The translations under genes and the position numbers were made by a program. From NCBI GenBank assembly GCA_029891385.1, contig CM057230.1, forward strand, positions 17,249,372-17,313,371: DNA of 64,000 nt, read 5' to 3'. Within the stretch, counting starts at the first letter, position 1. Each line of letters starts with the position of its first letter. This document shows positions 46,904 through 58,800 of the stretch, piece by piece. Source of the stretch: Erythroxylum novogranatense (Eukaryota > Streptophyta > Magnoliopsida > Malpighiales > Erythroxylaceae). The notes beneath the pieces are model-generated. The model saw only the letters and a list, made by a program, of their open reading frames with translations. It was not told the origin of the DNA and searched no databases.

Positions 46904-49900
46904 TGTTGGACCCCGAACTTTGAGTGGAGATTAGAAATATAAAAATGAAAGTGAATGAATGTTTTGATATATAAATTGTGTTATAGATGTTATTTGTGCC
47001 TTAATGAGATATGGGTTTATGTAAGGATGATAAGTTGAGGAACCTTAAGTATGAACTATGGTTATATATGTGAGATATTATGCAAAAGCAAGAGAGGAAT
47101 TTGGTGAATGACATGATACTATTGCATGTCAGAAATCATATGCATTGAGGTTAAGTGTAGAATAAAATGTGTATGCTGAGTTAGGGGAAATTTGGGAATA
47201 ATTGAAATAGAATTGGCCAAAGTTGCCTTCTTTGAAATTTTAGCTTGTTCTTTTATCTTTACAACGATACTAAGAATGCAAGTTTTCGAGATTAGAGTTA
47301 AGAGTTATGATTGATACAAGTTATTATGTTGCATAAAGTGTATGAACATGATGGTTTTGATGTATGATGAGAATTTGTGGTTTTGATAAATTATTTTAGA
47401 CAAGATTTGAGAGATTGATGAGATTAATTTGATGTTTGAATTGTTATGAAGTGATTTTGCATGATAAGAAGTGAAATTATGAAGTTTATAAGTGTATATG
47501 TTGTTAGGAAGGAGGTAGGAAGCATGAAAGAGGGTTTGGAGGGGTTTTGGGAAGCCCCATGTCCGTTTAACGGACCTTCTCAGGTCAAAAAGGACCCTTT
47601 TTATCTCCCATGTCCGTTAAACGGACATGGAAGTCCATTTAACGGACTTTCTTGGGTGAAATGGTGAAGTTTACCCGATACATGTCCGTTTAACGGACAT
47701 TCTCAGTAAAGATGGTGATTTTGGACATATGTGGAGGCCTAATCTGACTTTGTGGTCTTCATAAGAGTTGTAGATCTAGAAGTCTATTTTCAAATGGTCC
47801 AAGAAAGAATCAATCCGATTTCTAGATTGAAAGTTATGGTGTTTGTGCCAAAAGAGGTTCAAATCGATTTAGGGTTTGAACATGTTGAATTCTTTTGATC
47901 ATAACTCACTCATCCGACCTCCAATTGAGGTGATTCTTGAAGCAATGAATTACTAAGACACCTTCTCTCCATGAAAATTTGTATCAATTGGAGTTGAACT
48001 GAAAGAGTTTGATTGAATCTTATGATAATAGGAATGATTTGTTTCCTTCCGATCTTACTATTTTTCCTTCCTCATCCGACCTTGTCAAATCTTTTGCTTA
48101 TATCTTTTCCGTCCGACATCCGAATGACTTGATTTTCGAAGCGTTGGGTTCCTAAGACAATTAATTAAATTCTTATGGGAAATTATGATTTTAGAGCCTT
48201 AATTGAGGTAGATTATTTGAATCAACGTGAGTTGGGAAATTATCTGAACATGGTTCAATACTTTGAGCAATTCAGGATCTGTGGAGATCCGATTGAAGTG
48301 CTTCTTGAGGCAAAATAAAATTAAGATATGGGGCTAAAAATCATATGAAGAAATGAAATTTCAATTTAGCCCCTAAGAATGTCAATTTTTGGATGGAAGT
48401 AAATCACAGGAAATTGTGTTAACATAAGAACAGTCCGAAATGTTTGGACTATAACTTTTGGTGTAGAGCACCAAATTGAATGATTTTTGTGGCATTATGA
48501 AATTAAGACAATGAGGAATATTTATCTCGAAGGAAGTTTTGAAAAATTCCTTTAAATTGATTGTGTGAAACATGTCCGAAAGTAAGCATGACTAAAAGTA
48601 AAGTTCAGGGGCAGTTTTGGAAGTTAACTTAAAGATTAAAGTCTATAGGCTTATGAGGAGGGGCAATTGGGTCTTTGACCACCCATTTTAATGACATGGC
48701 ATATATAAGAGGGGGATTGTCGTTGGAAGAGAGGAGACCCAAGAAAATTTGGAGAAAGGAAAGAAAGAAGAGAGAAAGGAGGAGATTTCGGTGGAGAAAG
48801 AAGGAGGAAGCTTAGGGTTTCTGATTTTTTTGAGTTTTAAACAAGGATTTTCGATGATTCAAAGGGGAAAAACATGGAAGGAAGTGAGAGCTCCAAGATG
48901 AGCCAAGCAAAGCACGAAAATGGAGAAGGTTAAGGTGAGAGATAAGTCTTGATCTTTGAGTTTTGATGAGATTTTGGTTTCTTTGACTTAAGTTTAGTAT
49001 GGGCTTGTGGATTCTCAAGCCAATTTTAGAGTTTTCATGCTTGAATTGAATCAATTGTGGATGTTTATGATTTAGGGTTTTTGTCTTGAATGAGGAAAAT
49101 TGAGGAGAGGCTTAGGAGACTTGAGGATTGGAACAAGCTCCAAGCATGGACATAAGGTGGGTAATGTGTTTATCTTTCAAATTATAGGCTAACTATAAGT
49201 GTTGGTTTTATAAACTATTGTTTTACAAATGATTGAATCAATTGCTTTTAGAATGATTTATAAATCGTTAAAGTCATTGTTTCCAAATGATTTACGAAAA
49301 AAAAATTCTACAATGGTTCGAACAATTTTCCATAAAGGACTTGAATTGTTTATTTCAATGGATTCTTGAATAAATTGATAAAGTTGAAATACTCATTTGA
49401 GTTCATTGTGTTAAATTGATTGATAATTTGATTATGTGAACTTGTGTGATATTGTGAATGATCGACATTATGTTGAATTTGAGATGACATGAAAAGTTCA
49501 ATTTCGATATGTGCCCTCGGGCATTTCGTTTTCATGCATGAATATGTGTTATATGGGTTTGGTTAGGTCCCTTATGTGGAGTCAGTGCACTAGTCTCATT
49601 TTTCAAGCCTTCTTTCGGCTGCCCGCTAGAGGCACAGGAGCTCCGATTTCGGACTCCCTTCACGGCTACACTGGACCGCTATACGGAAAAGTGTAATACG
49701 TCATGTTCACTTACCGCACAGACCGCTTATGGAATGTGCAAGATAAATCTGTTTATGGACCGACCCAAACCGTTTGATGTGTTATGTGTTTTTACCTTGT
49801 TTAGAATGTGATGCATTTCATGTTTTCGACTTTATTCATGAGTTGTACAATGATTTGAAATTTCGACAAATGAGAAATTTGGATTTTCCACTATGATAGT

Positions 49901-51386
49901 TTTGGAAACTGTTTGAAAATGTTTATGAAGGATTTTGGAAATTGAGAAGTTTTTGAGAAATAAACCCTCCGACGTTTTTCCCACTGTGATAGTTGATCAA
50001 ATTGAAAATAAGATTTAAAAATATTTTTGCTTATCATTTGAGTTATAAACATGTTATCCACGAGCTTCCGAGCTCACCCCCCCCCCCTTTCATCCCCATC
50101 TCCAGGTATTTCGAGCAGGAGATCGGATGAAAGACGTCAAGACATCAGTTCAATTTGTGTATGTTTTTATACTTTGTGTATTTGGTTTATGATTATTGGA
50201 AAAAGGTATATGGCTTGGAATGCCATTAGAGTATTGTAAGCATTTAGTTCATGGGGTACTTTGGATTATGATATTGTATAAGAACTTGAGTTATGGAATT
50301 GGAAAATGTGTATGGTTATGGATTATGCATATTGGTTTTGTATATAAAGTGAATTGAGTTATGAATGTAATTGGGATATATATATATATATATATGGATG
50401 CGGATGAATGTGTTAGATAATGGAATATGAATTGTGATGATTTATGTATACGATTGGTTTTGGGTTTGATGGAAATATGAATTTGTATGTGAGTATAAAT
50501 GGAAGTTGTATGTGATACAAATTGGATATGATAACTGACTTGAAGTGGTTTAGAAATAGGTTTGCGTTTATGCTGAGATCCCGGACGGAGGGTCTGATGG
50601 AGTTTGATGTATGTGTGTTTGTTTGAAAATTTTAGCAGTGAGTTTTACACCTTGCGGGTTTGGGTTTTGTTCATGTACAGCCGTTATGCTGCCCGATTTT
50701 TGTAGGGTAGCATATGGATAAGTGTATTAGTGTATAAATATATGGGTTGATTGACATGAGTGTGAAATTGCTATGGCAAGAAATAAGAATAAGGATAAGA
50801 ATATGTTTCATTATGAAGATATTGAGTTATTGCATCATTAGAAGATCGTGATTAAGAGTCGGATTTTAAGAGATGTAGACTTGTATGAGTTTCCCAAAAG
50901 TGGGAATTATTTGTGTTGATTTGAATAAGATTAACGAAAGATGAGAAACGAATTAAAAAAATGAGAAGAGAAAAAAGAAATTTCACATCGGTTTCGGATA
51001 GACTAAGTCATAAGGTTTCCAACACTATTACTAAGATACACGCTTCGAATGTCGGATCCGTTTTAATTTTATTTCAGTTCGAATTGATCCATTTGTTTCG
51101 CATTCATATTCGATTCCATTAGTATCTGATTTGTTATTTGATTAGCTTTCGTTATGGTTATGTTTCCGCTTTTACGTTCGATTTGAATCTTCGATTTCAT
51201 TTGTATTCGATCATATTAGCTTCGCATTTGTTTCGTTTCATTCACTTTGGATTTCGATTTTCGTTCCGCTTCAAGAGTGATAGCGTTAGGTTTAAGCAGT
51301 TGGGTCTCGAACTCAACATTTATGGTATCAAAGCAAGAGTGATAGTATTAAGTTTATGCAGTTGGGTTCCGAAAACGGGCCCAACA
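46904..51386 (+). mobile_element. 4.5-kb long-LTR remnant with target duplication
   Basis: Ends are TGTTGGACCCC and GGGCCCAACA, flanked by AAAAT on each side (46899-46903 and 51387-51391). No gag or pol codons were found in 4.5 kb. It appears to be one long LTR (46904-51318) plus a primer site (TGGTATCAAAGC, 51323-51334) and the last 50-odd bases of a second LTR. The join falls at a repeated AAGAGTGATAG (about 51273 and 51336). A TATA-like ATATATAAG stands at 48701-48709. It is probably Gypsy. Words such as GAGCTCACCCCCC followed by CAGGAGATCGGATG recall Tekay/Del chromovirus LTRs, but this is from memory. Confidence 0.75.
47557..47700. repeat. Four copies of a 17-19 bp palindrome (GTCCGTTTAACGGAC)
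   Basis: Near-perfect palindromes ATGTCCGTTTAACGGACAT and variants occur at about 47559, 47609, 47631 and 47682, inside the long LTR. Spacing is about 50, 22 and 51 bp. Confidence 0.85.
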
Positions 51387-51970
51387 AAAATAGGTGATAA
51401 CTGGGTAATTAAAAGATGCCGACAATGATGACTCATGGATCTATCTAAATTTAGTTTATTTGCACATCTAGTCAAGTCGCTATTGACCAAATACAGGTAC
51501 AAACTTAAATGGCATTTTAGCAAACACGTTGAGGCCTAATTCAACTTTCAGATAACCTATTCCAGACTAACTAAGTAACTATAATAACCCTCTCTAGAAA
51601 AGACAAGGTTGAAATCTTCGATTCATTTTGTTGCTTAAATGTAACAGACTAAGTTTAATTGTGCACAATCTAACTGAAAAAAAAGGCCAGCTTCAACCCA
51701 ATATTTAGCAGAAAACAAGGAAAACAACCAAAATAGTCGACCTGTTTCAAATTTTTCTTTTTCCCAAAATCCATTCAAAGAAGACCTAGTCCAATATTAC
51801 ACAGATATAACATTGGAAAATAAATATGACAAGACACTTACCAGAGGGCGATAGGAAGAGATGGGCAGTCTAGGGAGGTTTAAGGATTTGTATTATGCTT
51901 TCCACTGCTAGAAACTGGACCTAATTAAATGATATTTTCATTACTGGGCTTGTGGAAAAAAGATAGGAAG
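51387..51970. other. No gene recognised
   Basis: AT-rich flank between the long-LTR remnant and the EBS/SHL fragment. It would contain the promoter of that fragment if it was ever complete. Confidence 0.4.
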
Positions 51971-51976
51971 AAGGGA

Positions 51977-52235
51977 ATGGCTATGAAGCCGAAACCTGGC
52001 AAGAGACAGCTCGACTCCTACACCATTCCTAATGCAAACAAAATCGTCAAAGGTCTCGTTTTCCTATCTTAACTCTTTTGCACGTTCGAGGTATCCTTCA
52101 AAATTTTGACTTTGTCTCTACTGTTTCCTTTATTATGCTAGTCGACGATTGTGTGTTAATGAGATCATCGGACACCGGTAAACCGCCGTATGTAGCTAAA
52201 ATTGAGGGGATCAAGACTGATGGTAGGAACAAAAG
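51977..52235 (+). pseudogene. EBS/SHL-like BAH-PHD chromatin reader, N-terminal fragment
   Basis: Exon 1, 51977-52052, reads KPKPGKRQLDSYTIPNANKI. After an 89-bp intron (GT...AG), exon 2 from 52142 reads DDCVLMRSSDTGKPPYVAKI and EGIKTDGRN. This is the start of the BAH domain of plant EBS/SHL proteins, which read H3K27me3 and H3K4me marks and control flowering. The domain breaks off after about 30 codons into Lys/Arg-rich repeats (AAGAAGAAG), and the PHD finger is absent. Not functional. Confidence 0.75.
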
Positions 52236-53930
52236 AAGTCGTATTAATAGCAGAAGAAAAATAATGTTTGAAGGGCGAAGAATTGAGCAAACGAAAACTA
52301 AGAACGAAAGAAGAAGAAGAAGAATATTTGAAAAGGTGGTAGTGTTTTTCAAAAGAAGAAGAAGAACATTTGAAGAGAAGAAGAATCGAGCAAAAGAACG
52401 ACAGAAGAAGAAGAATATCTGAAGAATAGTTGTGTTTTAAAAAACGAGCTGTTGTAGAATAAGAATATTAGAAGATGAGGTAGTGTTTTAATAAAAGAGT
52501 TGTTAGAGAGATGGAAGAGAAAGAAGAGTTAAATTAGCCAGTATAATTTTTAGATTAAATTCCTGAGAAAAGTAATCTAAATACTAAGGGAGTGTTGGAA
52601 TTTAAAATCTTGAAAAAGTGCTACTATTTTCTCTAAATTAGGAAAGTTTTTACTTTCCTAATTACTAAAAAAACAAACCAAATATAATAATTTAAATTTT
52701 AAGAAAAATATTACTTTCTTAGTCAACAATCTGAGTCAACCAAACGGGACCATAAAGTAAAGTAGGCACCAAGTAATAGAATCAGGTGAGCTAAACCTTT
52801 AATTCTTATGATTGTCATGTAGTTTTTTTTCCTTCTATAGGAAAATTTAGCATTTTATTTTATATTAAATATTTTAACTATTTCTAAGTTTTAAGTTTAT
52901 AAATTATTTAATAAATTAATAAAATTATATTATATTAATATTTATAATAACTAAATTTTATAATTTTAAAAATTGAGCTTTAAATCTTAAAAATTATATA
53001 AGAGAATAAAAGATTACTAATTTAAAATTACATAATATATTGAATCTGAATATCTAAAATCTTTAAACTTAATAATATCAAACTATTAATCTTTAAAAGA
53101 TCGGAAATATTTATCCTTTGCAACTTACATTGCCTTTTGATGGTTTCTTACGATTCCTCGAATTTACGTATCAAGAGAACAAAACGATTGGCTGAAAAAG
53201 CTTATTGCATCTCTTAATCTCCTTGTATTATACGTACATATGCTATGATCAATTTATTTATTATAAATTCATATTTATAATATTAATTTAAAATATAAAA
53301 TATTAATCAAATTCTATAATATTTTAAAATTATAATTGACCATTGATTTTTATTGTTAATTCCATTAGTATAAATTATATTATATCAATTAGATTTGTTA
53401 ATTTTAAATAATATATAAAAGTTTAATAAATACAATATTTAATAAATTGAATGTTAATACTAATAAATGAATGATTAGTTAAATTTTATAAAAGAATATA
53501 GTATTAATATTTATATTGAACTTAATTATATCACTGATTTTTATGGACATCAAAATTAATATTATTTAAAATATACTTAGATATTGGTAAATAGCTTTGA
53601 ACAGATGATAAACTCCATATAACTAATATTAGAGATTCTTCTGATGAATGTGCGTTATGAAGGAGCCATATTATCATAGGTAAGTTAATAAAACTGACTT
53701 GTACATTGGTTTCCTCAATGCCCCTGCAGACAAGGCGATGTTTAAGGATCTCTTATGGTTTTTCCTCATTTTCTAAACCAACATGCATGAAATCATTTTG
53801 ATTCCTTCTTCGTATGTCACATGTACATGTAGAACTCATCATGATTGCTCCCATATCTTATGTATAAACCAGTACTGAACTTATCCTTTCTTTGACCCCA
53901 TACCAGCTAGTGCTAACACAGTACTAGTGC
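52236..53930. other. AT-rich DNA, no gene
   Basis: 52240-52440 holds imperfect GAAGAAGAAGAA-type repeats. 52720-52752 contains CAACCAAACGGGACC, which looks like one end of a TIR element whose other end I did not find. 52800-53600 is very AT-rich without coding signal. Confidence 0.5.
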
Positions 53931-53946
53931 ATTATATATATATATG
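53930..53946 (+). promoter_or_regulatory. TATA box of the alpha-galactosidase gene
   Basis: An ATTATATATATATATGA run lies about 75 bp before the start codon at 54018, a normal distance for a plant promoter. Confidence 0.5.
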
Positions 53947-54017
53947 AACATATCTAAAAGCAATTGGCATTTCTTGGAATCCTCAATACCTCAAAGTTGT
54001 AGGAAAAGTTAGAGAAG

Positions 54018-54535
54018 ATGTCGATCATGAAATATTCCTCCAACTCCTGCAGCTTGGGGTTATATTGCTTACTTTTCTTCTTCTGCATTTCAGTTTATGT
54101 CCTCACTCCTTCCTTTGTTAGATCTTATAAACATCCCTCCCTTGACTTCCCACAAAACTATCGTCTTCTCGCCAATTCCAACGATGTTGTTCTTGGTCGT
54201 ACTCCTCCAATGGGGTAGGTACCACTCTATCTCCCCCTCTCTGTCCCAAGACCTTCATCACTTTGAACGTGGTTTCTTTTCTATATATATCAGTGATCTG
54301 CGCCATTGTTTATTGTTGGTTGCAGGTGGAGTAGTTGGAATCACTTTCACTGTAAAGTTAAGGAGACTATCATTAGAGAAACAGGTTTTGTGTTATTTAT
54401 TACATATATTACATAAACATGTTCATCGTTTCTTTAATTAGTTTCTTAAGTTGCGCCATTATAATGACTGGAATGCAGCTGATGCTCTGATATCTAGTGG
54501 ACTCTCATCACTTGGATACATAAATGTTAATATAG
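54018..54535 (+). pseudogene. Alpha-galactosidase (GH27), first three exons only
   Basis: Exons 54018-54214, 54326-54384 and 54479-54535 have GT-AG borders and agree in phase. The protein starts with a hydrophobic signal segment (LGLYCLLFFFCISVYVL), then LGRTPPMG, WSSWNHFHCKVKETIIRET, and ADALISSGLSSLGYINVNI. This is the N-terminus of plant GH27 enzymes, which remove terminal alpha-galactose in the wall or vacuole. Related enzymes have NIDDCW next, followed by both catalytic Asp residues. Here the similarity stops at 54535, about 55 bp before a pyruvate-kinase scrap. The promoter and splice sites look sound, so a short transcript is possible, but no enzyme. Confidence 0.85.
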
Positions 54536-54591
54536 GTATACGCTAATGTCACATGAAATTTCTGTGATTCCTTTACAATGGAACAGATCTT

Positions 54592-54641
54592 GAAGCTTTT
54601 CAATCATAGGGACAGATCTTGAAGCTCGTCCCAATGTGCAC
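54592..54641 (-). pseudogene. 49-bp pyruvate-kinase scrap
   Basis: The minus strand matches the CTLGPASRSVPMIEKLL coding segment of the kinase exon at 11134-11396 with about one base difference over 49 bp, in a frame that is now broken. It directly abuts the start of TNL exon 5 sequence (CATCCTGCG). Confidence 0.8.
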
Positions 54642-55861
54642 ATCCTGCGTTTAAGCCAACATCCTGCGTTTGCACCACAAAAGAAAGTAATTTATATACG
54701 TGTAACTGTCAGGAATCCCACATCGAACAACTATGAGAGTATTAAACAATTTATAATAATATACAAACCTCCTCCTCTTGAGCTAGCTTTTGGGGATGAG
54801 TTAGGCACTTCTAACATGGTATCAGAGCAAAAGTCAGTTTGTCTCAATGGTTTGGGGGGGTGCCCAGTTATGTCCTTTTGCCCAATATGTCCATCAGATG
54901 TCCTGTTCTGCTCTAGACTGAGGGGGTGTGTCAGGAATCCCACATCAGAAAACTATGAGAGTATTAAACAATTTATAATAATATGCAAACCTCCTCCTCT
55001 TGAGCTAGCTTTTGGAGATAAGTTAGGCACTTCTAACAGTAACTATGCAAAATTTAACATTATTATTTAGAAGAAAAAATGTGTAAACTATTCAAAGAGA
55101 AATATTGCTTACCTTTGGCCCATTTCTCAACAGCTTATACGCCATAGCCTCACATTCCTTTTTTCCAATTTCAAGCAGTCGCTAAAGTCCATCTCGTAGC
55201 CATTAAACATTGGTTGTTTGAAGGCCAACAATGTCTTGAGAGATTCGCAACGAACAGCAGATAATCGACATAGATTGGTGGGAAGTTGTGGTAGCGATTG
55301 AAGCTTTGGACAATCATCTAATAGGACAATCTCCTCAAAATGATTTAATCTCAAGTCAAGCTCCCTCAAAAAGTATAAAGAATCAAGGTCCTTTGGTAAG
55401 TCCCTTATATTATAGCTCGATGGATCCAAGGATTTCAACCATTTCATATTGTATATGGAGGACGGTATCGCTTCTATGGCTGAAAATGATAAATCAACTG
55501 TCCTTAGATTGTACATGGGCTCCAAGATCTTGGGAAATTTCTTTAAGCTTAAGCAACATTTTAGATCAAGGATCCGAAGAGCTTGTAACTTGCAAGTGTT
55601 ACTTGGAAGACTTTCAAGCTTTCCACACGACTCCATATTAAACTCTTTCAGTCTACTGAGGCCTTCAATTGAAGATGAATGTACTTCTTTTATCGTGGTA
55701 CGTCCCACGTATAGTTTTCTTAAGTATGTTGAAATTTCTGGAAATATCTTCAGATTTGAACATCCCCTGAGATTAAGAATTTCAAGACATTGCAAATCAA
55801 CATTATTTGGAAAACTCTTCAGATTTCGGCAATATCTCATGTCTAGGCTTATAATCTTGCT
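54642..55861 (-). pseudogene. TNL-3: LRR fragment of a third TNL copy
   Basis: Contains the start of exon 5 (about 54642-54670), intron 4 with the TRIM, and exon 4 from 55113 to 55861. LRRs read NLKSFPNNVDLQCLEILNL, EVHSSSIEGLSRLKEFNM, KLESLPSNTCKLQALRIL and LEPMYNLRTVDLSFSAIEAI, clearly closest to TNL-1. A deletion near 55325 removes part of the IPASIKQLSLL repeat. A shift near 55160 spoils the end (expected ECEIMAYKLLRN). At 55861 the exon is cut by a Copia element. TIR and NB-ARC are absent here. They might lie beyond the right edge, past the nested elements. Confidence 0.85.
54707..55038 (+). mobile_element. TRIM retrotransposon, 332 bp, complete
   Basis: Two 110-bp LTRs (54707-54816 and 54929-55038), both TGTCAGG...TTCTAACA and nearly identical, flank a 112-bp middle. 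The primer site TGGTATCAGAGC (54817-54828) follows the first LTR directly. A purine tract GACTGAGGGGGTG ends at 54928 against the second. GTAAC flanks both sides (54702-54706 and 55039-55043). There is no coding capacity. No 5S-rRNA-like part is evident, so it is not obviously a Cassandra element. It sits in the intron between exons 4 and 5 of the third TNL copy. Confidence 0.95.
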
Positions 55862-58800
55862 GAATAAAAGGATATTGAGTTTCCATATGAAAAGCTTGAG
55901 TGTATTACCGAACGTATGAGAATGTATAACAGAGTTTACAAGAGTTTGTTATAACAACTAGATATAAAAGATAAATTATCTATGCGGATATACACGAATA
56001 TGTTTAATGAAGATATACAATGATTATCTCTTATTACGCCCCCGCAAGATGAAGTCGCGGGTCGTGACATTCATCTTGTTGCGAAAGATTTCAAACTTGT
56101 GCCGAGACAATGGTTTGGTTAAGGCATCCGCAGTCTAATCGAGGGTCGAAATGTGATGGACTTGTAAATGCTTCTATTGCACCTGTTCCCGAACGAAGTG
56201 ATAGTCTAGGGCAAGGTGTTTCATTCGGGAATGAAAAACTGGATTAGAACACATATGCGTAGCTCCCAAGTTATCGCAGTAAATTGTTGGCATGTCTTGT
56301 GAATGAACAGATAATTCCTGTAGGAGATTTCGAAGCCACTTGACTTTTGCAACAGTATTGGCAACTACTCGATATTCGGCTTTGGCGGAGGAGCGAGCTA
56401 CCGTATGTTGGCGTTTCGGAATCCATGAAATAGGATTGTTACCAAAATAGATGACATAGGCAGACGTCGATGTTTTGGTGCAGCATCCCCACCCAAGTCA
56501 ACATCACCGAATGCTTGCAGTCTGAAGTGTTATGGTCGACTCAATTGAAGTCCATAGTCATGTGTATGCTTAAGATAGCGAAGTGCATGCTTCAACTGTT
56601 GAAAGTGAAGAAAGTCAGTTTATGCATGTACTGGGACAATTTATTGACAGCAAAGTTAAGATCTGGTCTTGTTATGAGGACATATTGGAGAGCTCCTATT
56701 ATGCTACGATAAAGAGACGCAGCTGTCGTTGCGGAACCATCATCAATCTTAAGTGTAGTGGAAGGACAAATGGGGGTAGTACACGGATTGCAATCTGCCA
56801 TGTTAAATTTGATAAGTAAATCATGAATATAGCGTTGTTGAGAGAGAAATATACCATCACTGTTTGGGACGAGTTCAATGCCAAGAAAGTATGAAGGAGA
56901 GCCCATGTTTTTCAGAGAGAATGTGCTGCAAATAGCTGCAACGAATCATTGAAGCTCAGTTGTAGAGTTGCCAGTTAATAGTAAATCATCGACATACACC
57001 AATAAGTACATGACTATGCCCCGACACTTGTATATAAACATAGATGAGTCACAAGTGCTGCTGATGAAGCCATATCGATGGAGAAATAGACAGAGTTCTT
57101 GGTATCAAGCTCGGGGAGCTTGTTTAAGGCCATAAATGGCTTTATGTAATTTATAGACTTGCGTCGGATTGTCCTTATTGACAAAGCCTAGTGGTTGTTG
57201 CATATAGACTGTTTCAGTGAGATGACCTTGAAGAAAAGCTTGTTGATGTCCATTTGATGTAATGGCCAAGATTTTGCCAATGCAAGAGACAGTATGACTT
57301 TTATAATCTGATGCTTCATGATATGGAAGAAAGTCTCGGTGTAATCAACCCCGGGGCACTAACTGTAGTCCTTTACGACGAGTCGTGATTTGTAACAGGC
57401 CACCTTTCCATCGGGAGATCATTTTAGTCAAAAAATCCACATACACCCAATCACATTTTGTGCTTCAGTAGCAAGTACGAGAGTCCAAGTGCCATTACGT
57501 AGGAGAGCTTCATATTCCAAAAAAGCAGACTCACGCCAGTGTGGTAGTTTTCAAGCTTGGGTAATGGTTCGGGGTTCCTCAGGAGGTGGTAGATGATGTC
57601 GAGTAACAGTGAATGCTTTTGGTTTATGAATGCTGTTTTTGGATCTAGTAATCATAAGATGAATATTGGTAGATTGGTGTGGTGTTGGGGGAGTGATGGA
57701 TGGTTGTGGTGGAGAAAAATGGTGCGAGTGATCGGTTGGAGATGAAAATTCAACAGGCGCAGGCAATCCAGTAGATACAGGTGACGGCACAATGGAACTT
57801 AGTTGGTGAGACATAGGAGGAGTGGACACTGGGTCAGAAATAGACGGTATAGGTGTTTGTTGAAGGGACTCATAAGGATAAGTATTATCAAAGAACACCG
57901 TATGTCTGGAGACATAGATTTTGTTGGTTTTCATATCAAGACAGATATAGGCAAATTGAGTAGAGGAATAGCCAACAAAGACACAAGGAATATAACGAGG
58001 CTATAATTTATGACTAGTGTAAGGACGAAGCCAAGGAAAGTAGAGACAGCTGAAAGCATGTAGATGCTGGTAACTAGGAGACTGGTGAAATAGTTTGTGT
58101 GAGTGGCATAAGACCAAAAAGTGGAGGGTAGTTTACTATGATAGAGAAGAGCTCGTGTGGTTTCAATAATATGGCGATGACGTCTTTCGAACATGCCATT
58201 GAGCTCTAGAGTATGAGGTGGGGTGGTAATGTGAGAGATACCATAGATGGCAAGATGAGGTTTGAGTTTAAGAAACTCGCCACCATTATCAGAATATAGG
58301 GTTTTTATTGGTGTGTCAAATTGTTTTTCAACAAGCTTATGGAAATTGATGAACATAGGCAAAACATCATATTTGTATTTCAGCAAATAAACCCACGTAT
58401 ATTTAGTGAATTGATCATCAAAGATCACGCAATATCGAAAGCCATCAATAGAAGCTATAGGAGCAGGACCCCAAACATCATAAAATATTATTTATAAAGG
58501 TTTAGTACTTTATAACTGAAGATTGGAGAATGGAAGTTTATGACTCTTTGCACACTGACAAGAAACAGATGAAACTAGACGCGACGTTAACTTATGAGTC
58601 TACTGAATAAAATTAAAAACTTTGTTGGACAGGTGGCCTAGAATGTGATGCGGGACTGGTGTACTGGGAAGACGATCATGAAAAACAGCAGGTTTCGGCA
58701 TCAGAGACCATAGAGATCATTGTGGCATAATCCTGTAAGAAGCACTGCCTTTGTCTATAGATCCTTCACCTAAAAGGAGTCAGGAAAGAACTCAATAGAT

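Noticed and set aside
51138..51428. Plus-strand frame of 96 codons
   Set aside because: Falls across the end of the long-LTR remnant; TTCG-rich repeats produce the open frame.
52720..52755. Right end of a TIR element (CAACCAAACGGGACC)
   Set aside because: No matching left end found upstream, so no element is called.
54707..55038. Cassandra-type TRIM with 5S rRNA in its LTR
   Set aside because: The 110-bp LTR is too short and I see no 5S internal-promoter words.
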